From Aromatoleum tolulyticum (lineage in GTDB: Bacteria > Pseudomonadota > Gammaproteobacteria > Burkholderiales > Rhodocyclaceae): a DNA stretch of 64,000 nt. The stretch spans positions 42,559 through 106,558 of the forward strand of contig NZ_FTMD01000016.1 of NCBI RefSeq assembly GCF_900156155.1. Reading direction: 5' to 3'. The position numbers and the translations under genes are program-made. Positions 56,968 to 64,000 of the stretch are shown here, piece after piece. The notes under the pieces are model-generated. The model saw only the letters and a list, made by a program, of their open reading frames with translations. It did not search any database and was not told where the DNA came from. The first letter of the stretch is position 1, and every line of letters starts with the position of its first letter.

Positions 56968-57726
56968 CTATTTCGACGCCCGCCCGTCCGTGACCCGATA
57001 CACGTAGAGCCGTGTCGCCCGCCTGTCGCCGACCTCGACGACCCTGTCCGGTTTACGGCCGGGAATCGGAAAACTGTTGCTTACGACGAGCGCGCCGGGC
57101 GCGAGTTCCTGCAGCGCCTTGGCCCACACGCGCTCCATCGGCACCGGCGACAGGAAGGCATAGACGACGTTGTAGGGAGCCCACGATTCCGCGAAGAAGT
57201 CTCCGCGCCGCACAGTAATCTGCCGCCCCGCGCGGGGGGCGAGCAGGCGGCTCAGCAGCCACGGCGCGGGCGCGGCTTCCACGCCGTCGAAGCGGCAGTC
57301 CGGGCGCAGGCGCGCCAGCCCCCGCAGCAGCGACCCCGTGCCGCTGCCCAGGTCCAGTACCCGCACCGGGCGACCGGCCGGCAGCATGCCTGCCAGCGCG
57401 GCAATCGTCGCGCGGTTCGACAGGTAGAGCGGAACCTGCGTGCGAAAGCTCGTCCAATACACGACGAGCAGCAGCGCAAACGCGGCGAGATACCACGCCG
57501 GAGCGATGCCCGCCCGCCCGGCGACGACCAGCAACGGCGCGAACACCGCATGGATCGCCAGCCACCAGCGCGCGCTGCGCATCGCCGCCGCCGCAGCCGT
57601 CGCGCCCAGCGCCTGCATGCCGGCCAGCGGCCAGATGCCCGGCGGCAGCCATCCGGCGCCGGCGAACAGCAGGGCGCAGGCCCAGCCGGCAATCTGGGCG
57701 AACAGGGCTTTGAGCGCAGGCGGCAT
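56968..57726 (-). CDS. Membrane-anchored class I SAM methyltransferase
   Basis: A 252-residue protein. The first 95 residues hold three or four hydrophobic helices. From about 110 there is a Rossmann methyltransferase with motif I VLDLGSGTGSLL, then DGVEAAP and GDFFAESW. The acceptor could be a lipid or quinone, but nothing in the sequence says which. It is separated from the oxidoreductase by 59 bases and from the ParA-like gene by about 96. Confidence 0.8.
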   Translation of the reverse strand: MPPALKALFAQIAGWACALLFAGAGWLPPGIWPLAGMQALGATAAAAAMRSARWWLAIHAVFAPLLVVAGRAGIAPAWYLAAFALLLVVYWTSFRTQVPLYLSNRATIAALAGMLPAGRPVRVLDLGSGTGSLLRGLARLRPDCRFDGVEAAPAPWLLSRLLAPRAGRQITVRRGDFFAESWAPYNVVYAFLSPVPMERVWAKALQELAPGALVVSNSFPIPGRKPDRVVEVGDRRATRLYVYRVTDGRASK

Positions 57727-57785
57727 CCGGGGACGAGGAAGGGCAGGGGAGCGCGATCATACCGCGCCCCCGTGCCGGCGACCCG

Positions 57786-60700
57786 TCAGGCCGCCTCGGA
57801 AGCGCCCGCATGCCCCTCGCCGATGGGCTCGCGCCAGGCCGCCAGCAGTTCGGCCCGCCGCGTCGCCGCCTGCGCCATGTTGTGCGCCTTGATATGACCG
57901 TATCCGCGGATCTGCTCGGGCAGTTTCGCGATCTCGACCGCCGCCGGCAGGCGCAGGAAGGAGAGCGTCTCCAGCAACTCGATGATGTCGCGCTCGTACT
58001 GCGGGATCAGCGCCCGCTCGGCCCGCCGCTCCGCGCTGTAGCCGAAGACGTCCCACGCCGTGCCACGCACGCGCCGCAGCCGCGCGAGCCAGCGGAATGC
58101 CTTCAGCATGCGCGGGCCGTAGGCCTTCTTGCGCAGCTTTCCCGTGTTCGGATCCGGGCGCGCGAGCAGCGGCGGCGCGAGATGGAAACGCAGCTCGTAG
58201 TCCCCCTCGAAACTCGCCTCGACGCGCGCCCAGAAGGCCGGGTCGGTGTACAGCCGCGCGACCTCGTACTCGTCCTTGTAGGCCATCAGCTTGAAGAGGC
58301 CGCGTGCCACCGCCTCCGTCAGGCGCAGCGTTGCGCCGGTCCCGGCAACGCGCGTCTCCGCACCCCTGACCCGTTCGACCAGACGGCGATATCGCGCCGC
58401 GTAAGCCGCATCCTGGTATGCCGCCAGCGTCTCGTCGTGCATCGCGATCAGCCCGTCCAGCGTTTCCGTCCGGATCGGGACGACCTGCGCCGGTTCCAGC
58501 ACCCGCGCGACCGCCTCGGGCTCGACCGCCGCACGCCGTCCCCATTCGAAGGCCTGGGTGTTCATCGCCACGGCCACCGCATTGAGCTCGATCGCCTTCA
58601 GCAGCGCCGCCCGTGTCACCGGCACCATGCCCTTCTGCCACGCGTAGCCGAGCAGGAAGGCGTTCGTCGCGATGGCGTCGCCCATCAGTGCCGTCGCTGT
58701 CCGCTGCGCATCGATGAAATCGGCCGCCTGCCGCTCCGGGCCATCGCCCACCGCCTCGCGGATCGCGCGCTCCATGCGCTCGACCGGAAAACTCCAGTCC
58801 GGATTGCGCGCGAATTCCGAGGTCGGCGTCTCCGCCATATTCACGATCGCGCGCGTGCGTCCCGCCGCCATCTTCGCCAGCGCCTCGACGCTCGCCGTGA
58901 CGACGAGGTCGCCGCCGATCACCGCCTGTGCCTCGCCGGCCGCGATGCGCACCGCGTGCAGGTCGTCGGGCCGGTCGGCGACACGGATGTGGCTGAACAC
59001 CGAGCCGCCCTTCTGCGCGAGCCCGGTCATGTCCAGCACCGTCACGCCCTTGCCGTCGATGTGCGCGCCCATCCCGATCAGTGCGCCGATCGTCACGACC
59101 CCCGATCCGCCCACGCCGGTCACGAGCATGCCGAAGGGCGCGGCCGTTCCCGGCAGCTCCGGTTCGGGCAGGGTGGCGATCCACGCATTGTCGGCCGCCT
59201 GCGCGCCGCCCCTGCGCAAACGTCCGCCCTCTATCGTGATGAAGCTCGGGCAGAAGCCCTTGAGGCACGAGTAATCCTTGTTGCATGCCGACTGGTCGAT
59301 CTGGCGCTTGCGCCCGAACGGCGTCTCGACGGGCACCACCGCCATGCAGTTCGACTGCACGCCGCAGTCGCCACAGCCCTCGCACACCGCCTCGTTGATG
59401 AACACCCGCCGCGCCGGATCGGGGTAGGCGCCACGCTTCCTGCGCCGGCGCTTCTCGGCCGCGCAGGTCTGGTCGTAGATCAGCGCCGTGACGCCCGGCG
59501 ACGCGCGCAGCTCGCGCTGCACCGCGTCCAGCTCGTCACGATGCCGCACCGGGACGTGCGGGATGTCCGACGGACCGTAATGGCGATCGGTGCCGTCGGT
59601 CACGACGACGATGTTGCTCACGCCCTCGGCCTGCAACTGGCGCACGATCTTCGGCACCGTCAGCCCGCCGTCCAGCGGCTGCCCGCCCGTCATCGCCACC
59701 GCGTCGTTGAACAGGATCTTGTAGGTGATGTTCACCCGCGCCGCGACCGCCTGGCGGATCGCCAGCAGGCCCGAGTGGAAGTAGGTGCCGTCGCCGAGGT
59801 TCGCGAACACATGCTGTTCGTGCGTGAACGGCGCCTGCCCGACCCATGGCACGCCCTCGCCGCCCATCTGCGTGAAGGCGCCGGTGCGCCGCTCCGGCAT
59901 CCACGTCGCCATGTAGTGGCAGCCGATGCCGGCCACCGCGCGACTACCCTCGGGAACGTGCGTCGACGTATTGTGCGGACAGCCGGGGCAGAAGGTCGGC
60001 ACGCGGTCGATCGCAAAGAAGCGCTCCGCCAGCGCCTTCTCCTTCTCCAGCAGGAAGGCGAGCCGCGCCTCGATGCGCGCCGACGTGAAGAAGCGCCCGA
60101 CGCGCGCCGCGATCACCTGCGCAATCATCGCCGGCGTCAGCTCGCCCGCCGCCGGCAGCAGCCATTCGCCGTGATCCACGCCCCCGCCTGCCTGCGGGAT
60201 CATCGCCCACTCGCCCTTCTCGTCGAACTTCCCGACCACGCGCGGGCGGACATCCTCACGCCAGTTGTACAGCTCCTCCTTCAGCTGGTACTCCAGCAGC
60301 TGGCGTTTCTCCTCGATCACGAGGATCTCGTCCAGCCCCGCCGCAAATTTGCGCACCCCCTCGGCCTCCAGCGGCCACACCATGCCTACCTTGAACAAGC
60401 GGATGCCGATCCCGGCCGCGAGCGCCTCGTCGATGCCCAGGTCGTCGAGGGCCTGGCGCACGTCGAGATAGGATTTGCCGCAGGTGATGATCCCCAGTCG
60501 CGGCCCCGGCGAATCGATCACGATGCGGTTGAGGCCGTTGGCACGGCAGTACGCCAGCGCCGCGTACAGCTTGTAGTGCAGCAGGCGCTTCTCCTGCACC
60601 AGCGGCGGATCGGGCCAGCGGATGTTGAGGCCGTCGGGCGGCAGCGCGAAGTCGGTCGGGATCACGACCCCCACGCGGAGCGGATCGACGTCCACCGACG

Positions 60701-61358
60701 CCGAGGTCTCCACCGTGTCCGCGAGCGCCTTGAATGCCACCCAGCAGCCCGAATAGCGTGACAGCGCGTAGCCATGCACGCCGAAGTCGATGTACTCCTG
60801 CACGCCTGCCGGCGCCAGCACCGGCATCATCATCGCCTTGAAGTAATGGTCGGTCTGATGCGGCAGCGTCGAAGACTTCGCCGCGTGGTCGTCTCCGGCC
60901 ACCACCAGGACGCCGCCATGCGGCGAGGTCCCGGCCGCATTCGCGTGGCGGAACACGTCGCCGCTACGATCGACGCCCGGCCCCTTGCCGTACCACATCG
61001 CGAACACGCCGTCGTACTTCGCCTGCGGCGACAGGTTGACCTGCTGCGTGCCCCATACTGCGGTCGCCGCGAGATCCTCGTTTACGCCCGGCTGGAACAC
61101 GATGTCGTGGCTGGAAAGATGCGTCTGCGCCTTCCACAGCGTCTGGTCCAGCCCGCCCAGCGGGGATCCGCGGTAGCCGGACACGAAGCCGGCCGTATTC
61201 AGCCCCGTCGCCCGGTCGCGCTCCTTCTGGATCATCAGCAGGCGCACCAGCGCCTGATACCCGGTGAGATACACGCGCCCCGATGTCTGCGTGTACTTGT
61301 CCTCGAGGCTGACCTTCCTCACCGGCGATGCATCGCTGCGGGGATCGGCTTCGGCCAT
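57786..61358 (-). CDS. Indolepyruvate ferredoxin oxidoreductase, fused single-chain form
   Basis: A 1190-residue 2-oxoacid:acceptor oxidoreductase with all units on one chain. N-terminal PP and ligand domains (GYQALVRLLM, GSPLGGLD), a TPP domain near 480-640 with GDGTYFHSG and ITYKILFND, an Fe-S insertion (CEGCGDCGVQSNC and CNKDYSCLKGFC), then an IorB-like gamma domain (GVGGSGVVTIG). It turns aryl-2-oxoacids into acyl-CoA plus CO2 with reduced acceptor, as in anaerobic aromatic amino-acid breakdown. An AGGAG site supports the start at 61358. Confidence 0.92.
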   Translation of the reverse strand: MAEADPRSDASPVRKVSLEDKYTQTSGRVYLTGYQALVRLLMIQKERDRATGLNTAGFVSGYRGSPLGGLDQTLWKAQTHLSSHDIVFQPGVNEDLAATAVWGTQQVNLSPQAKYDGVFAMWYGKGPGVDRSGDVFRHANAAGTSPHGGVLVVAGDDHAAKSSTLPHQTDHYFKAMMMPVLAPAGVQEYIDFGVHGYALSRYSGCWVAFKALADTVETSASVDVDPLRVGVVIPTDFALPPDGLNIRWPDPPLVQEKRLLHYKLYAALAYCRANGLNRIVIDSPGPRLGIITCGKSYLDVRQALDDLGIDEALAAGIGIRLFKVGMVWPLEAEGVRKFAAGLDEILVIEEKRQLLEYQLKEELYNWREDVRPRVVGKFDEKGEWAMIPQAGGGVDHGEWLLPAAGELTPAMIAQVIAARVGRFFTSARIEARLAFLLEKEKALAERFFAIDRVPTFCPGCPHNTSTHVPEGSRAVAGIGCHYMATWMPERRTGAFTQMGGEGVPWVGQAPFTHEQHVFANLGDGTYFHSGLLAIRQAVAARVNITYKILFNDAVAMTGGQPLDGGLTVPKIVRQLQAEGVSNIVVVTDGTDRHYGPSDIPHVPVRHRDELDAVQRELRASPGVTALIYDQTCAAEKRRRRKRGAYPDPARRVFINEAVCEGCGDCGVQSNCMAVVPVETPFGRKRQIDQSACNKDYSCLKGFCPSFITIEGGRLRRGGAQAADNAWIATLPEPELPGTAAPFGMLVTGVGGSGVVTIGALIGMGAHIDGKGVTVLDMTGLAQKGGSVFSHIRVADRPDDLHAVRIAAGEAQAVIGGDLVVTASVEALAKMAAGRTRAIVNMAETPTSEFARNPDWSFPVERMERAIREAVGDGPERQAADFIDAQRTATALMGDAIATNAFLLGYAWQKGMVPVTRAALLKAIELNAVAVAMNTQAFEWGRRAAVEPEAVARVLEPAQVVPIRTETLDGLIAMHDETLAAYQDAAYAARYRRLVERVRGAETRVAGTGATLRLTEAVARGLFKLMAYKDEYEVARLYTDPAFWARVEASFEGDYELRFHLAPPLLARPDPNTGKLRKKAYGPRMLKAFRWLARLRRVRGTAWDVFGYSAERRAERALIPQYERDIIELLETLSFLRLPAAVEIAKLPEQIRGYGHIKAHNMAQAATRRAELLAAWREPIGEGHAGASEAA

Positions 61359-61464
61359 GGCGACTCCTTGCGCAAGAACTGCGTTTCCGGACCACCGCGC
61401 GGACAAGTCCCCGCGATCCGGGCCAGCCTAGCCCCACGCGTCGGGCATCGCAATGGGGGGGCGT

Positions 61465-62871
61465 TCAGCCCGCGCGAACGACCTTGCCCGGATTCATCAG
61501 GTTGTGCGGATCCAGCGACAACTTCAGCGCCCGCATCGCGTCGACCGCGGCGTCACCGTGTTCGGCGACGAGGAAATCCTGCTTGCCGAAGCCGATCCCG
61601 TGTTCGCCCGTGCAGGTCCCGTCCATTGCCAGTGCCCGCTCGACGATCCTGCGGTTGAGCGCCTCCGCGCGCGCAATCTCGTCGGCACTGTCCGGATCGA
61701 CCAGGATCACCGTATGGAAGTTGCCGTCGCCGACATGGCCGACGATGGGCGCGATGAATCCGCTTGCAGCGATGTCCTCGCGCGCCCCGGCGATGCAGTC
61801 CGCGAGGCGTGAAATCGGCACGCACACGTCGGTGGTGACGCCGCGGCAGCCCGGCCGCAGATTGATCGACGCGAAATACACGTCATGGCGCGCCGCCCAC
61901 AGCCGGCTGCGATCCTCGGGGCGCGTCGCCCATTCGAAATCCTTGCCGCCATTCTCGCGCGCGATCTCCTGCACGGTCTGCGCCTGTTCCTCGACGCCCG
62001 CCGCCGAGCCGTGGAACTCGAAGAACAGCATCGGTGCCTCGCGCAGGCTCGTCTTGCTGTAGCGGTTGATCGCCTGCACGGTCAGCGTGTCCAGCAGCTC
62101 GATGCGTGCCACCGGCACGCCGAGCTGGATCGTCTGGATCACCGTGCGCACCGCGTCGTCGACGTCCGGGAAGGCGCACACCGCCGCGGACACCGCCTCC
62201 GGCAGCGGGTGCAGCCGCACCGTCAGTTCGGTGACCAGCCCCAGCGTACCTTCCGAGCCCACCATCAGTGCGGTGAGATCGTAGCCCGCCGAGGATTTGC
62301 GCGCCCGTCCGCCGGTGCGGATCACGCGCCCGTCCGCGAGCACCACCTCCAGCGCCATCACGTTGTCGCGCATCGTCCCGTAGCGCACCGCATTCGTCCC
62401 CGAGGCGCGTGTCGAAGCCATCCCCCCGAGGCTCGCATCGGCCCCCGGATCGACCGGAAAGAACAGCCCCGTGCCGTGCAGCGCCGCGTTGAGCTGCTTG
62501 CGCGTGATCCCGGGCTGGATCACCGCATCCATGTCGTCGCCGTGAATCGCGAGCACCCTGTTCATCTGGGAGAAATCCACACTCAGGCCCCCATGCAGCG
62601 CGAGCACATGTCCCTCCAGCGAGCTGCCGACCCCGAACGGCACGATGGGTACGCGATGCGCGTGGCACGCACGTGCGATCTCCACTACCTCGCCGGTCGT
62701 GTGCGGCCACACGACCGCGTCCGGCAGCATGTCCGGGAAGTGCGATTCGTCATGCCCGTGATGCGCACGCACGGCCTCCGCCGTCGAAAAGCGCTCGCCG
62801 AAGCGCGCGCGCAGCGCATCGACAAAGCCGGCAGGAAGCGGCTCGCGCGAACCGGGGGCGGGGAGCGTCAT
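61465..62871 (-). CDS. FAD-linked oxidase (GlcD / D-lactate dehydrogenase family)
   Basis: A 468-residue flavoprotein: FAD-binding PCMH domain (about 55-190; PFGVGSSLEGH, GADASLGGMASTRASG) and a C-terminal cap domain (235-465; HVGDGNFH, GTCTGEHGIG, which binds a metal and FAD). It oxidises a 2-hydroxyacid such as D-lactate or glycolate with electrons to a quinone or cytochrome. No glcE or glcF follows, which fits the one-chain D-lactate dehydrogenase type better. The start at 62871 was chosen by family length. Confidence 0.9.
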   Translation of the reverse strand: MTLPAPGSREPLPAGFVDALRARFGERFSTAEAVRAHHGHDESHFPDMLPDAVVWPHTTGEVVEIARACHAHRVPIVPFGVGSSLEGHVLALHGGLSVDFSQMNRVLAIHGDDMDAVIQPGITRKQLNAALHGTGLFFPVDPGADASLGGMASTRASGTNAVRYGTMRDNVMALEVVLADGRVIRTGGRARKSSAGYDLTALMVGSEGTLGLVTELTVRLHPLPEAVSAAVCAFPDVDDAVRTVIQTIQLGVPVARIELLDTLTVQAINRYSKTSLREAPMLFFEFHGSAAGVEEQAQTVQEIARENGGKDFEWATRPEDRSRLWAARHDVYFASINLRPGCRGVTTDVCVPISRLADCIAGAREDIAASGFIAPIVGHVGDGNFHTVILVDPDSADEIARAEALNRRIVERALAMDGTCTGEHGIGFGKQDFLVAEHGDAAVDAMRALKLSLDPHNLMNPGKVVRAG

Positions 62872-63002
62872 TGCAGCGACTCCATGGGGAAAGGTGCGCC
62901 ATCTTCCCCGATTTCCTTTCCGGTCGCACGACGCGCCGCCGCATCGCCGTCCTTGCCAAAGCGGGGAAAACTCGCCCGTCTGAAAAAAAGTTCGAATGAT
63001 GT

Positions 63003-63031
63003 TTGACACGCGCAAAATGATCCCCTATAGT
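63003..63031 (+). promoter_or_regulatory. Sigma-70 promoter of the tRNA-tuf operon
   Basis: TTGACA (63003-63008), a 17-base spacer and TATAGT (63026-63031) match the housekeeping consensus almost exactly. The following GCGCGTC is GC-rich as in stringently controlled stable-RNA promoters. Transcription should start near 63038, eight bases before tRNA-Tyr. Confidence 0.92.
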
Positions 63032-63045
63032 GCGCGTCTTCGTTT

Positions 63046-63131
<86 letters not shown>

Positions 63132-63194
63132 GTTTCTGCGACCGGCTCGCTGTTCGAGCTGGTCTGGGTGTAAAGCGTTTCGTCTGCGTTGTAT

Positions 63195-63268
63195 GCGGGT
63201 GTAGCTCAATGGTAGAGCAGAAGCCTTCCAAGCTTATGACGAGGGTTCGATTCCCTTCACCCGCTCCA
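63195..63268 (+). tRNA. tRNA-Gly (TCC)
   Basis: A 74-base tRNA: acceptor GCGGGTG pairs with CACCCGC, the D-arm is AGCTCAATGGTAGAGC, the anticodon loop CTTCCAA gives TCC, the T-arm holds GGGTTCGATTCCC, and CCA is encoded. Confidence 0.97.
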
Positions 63269-63295
63269 GGCTTGGCGCGCTTAGGTTTTTACGGA

Positions 63296-63370
<75 letters not shown>

Positions 63371-63438
63371 CGCTTTTTCGTGTTGTTGTGGTCGATCTGT
63401 TCGGTCCGGTTTTCTGAATCTGTCAAAGAGGTACTGGC

Positions 63439-64000
<562 letters not shown>

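Overview
This window looks like a chromosomal segment of a GC-rich, nitrogen-fixing betaproteobacterium, most likely a member of the Rhodocyclales (Azoarcus, Aromatoleum, Thauera and relatives). The inference rests on the nif genes, fused isobutyryl-CoA mutase (IcmF), PhaM, an indolepyruvate ferredoxin oxidoreductase, a Liv-type acyl-CoA cluster and the tRNA-Tyr/Gly/Thr-tuf order. No taxonomic search could be run.

1-17 kb is a nitrogenase region. nifHDK reads leftwards from a near-perfect sigma-54 promoter at 2913-2928; nifK runs off the left edge. Three rightward genes follow: a receiver-like protein without a phosphoacceptor Asp, a group II truncated globin and an HtrA-type protease. Next is an unbroken leftward run of 14 genes from nifB (sigma-54 promoter 15059-15074) to clpX: nifB, ferredoxin, IscA-like, LRV repeat protein, two NifZ-domain genes, a DUF3024-like gene, nifS, nifT, an unknown small gene, a DegT-like protein lacking the PLP lysine, a SIR2-like protein, clpP and clpX. 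nifA follows with its own terminator. It carries the C-X11-C-X19-C-X4-C motif of oxygen-sensitive NifA, and no nifL is present.

17-31 kb holds a zinc metallopeptidase, a VOC protein, a two-component system, an AraC regulator divergent from icmF, gdhA, a GAF-GGDEF-EAL protein and a DedA protein. A small toxin-antitoxin-like module, with a frameshifted PIN toxin, sits just behind icmF between two 116-bp copies of the icmF 3' end.

31-40 kb is a candidate extracellular or outer-membrane electron-transfer locus. It contains a NarX/NarL-like two-component system, a monohaem cytochrome, a decahaem MtrA/PioA/MtoA-type cytochrome, its MtrB-type porin, and a multihaem cytochrome fused to a membrane cytochrome b domain. 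The layout resembles the Mto/Pio iron-oxidation modules but lacks a cell-surface cytochrome.

40-52 kb holds a FadD-type acyl-CoA synthetase, a complete LivGHMKF ABC transporter, a PaaK-like ligase, an alpha-methylacyl-CoA racemase-like protein and an AEC permease, consistent with uptake and activation of branched or aromatic carboxylates. 52-64 kb contains PhaM, a periplasmic binding protein/hybrid kinase/LuxR regulator system, an orphan ParA-like ATPase, a membrane-anchored methyltransferase, the fused indolepyruvate oxidoreductase, a GlcD/D-lactate-type flavoprotein, three tRNA genes behind a consensus sigma-70 promoter, and the start of tuf.
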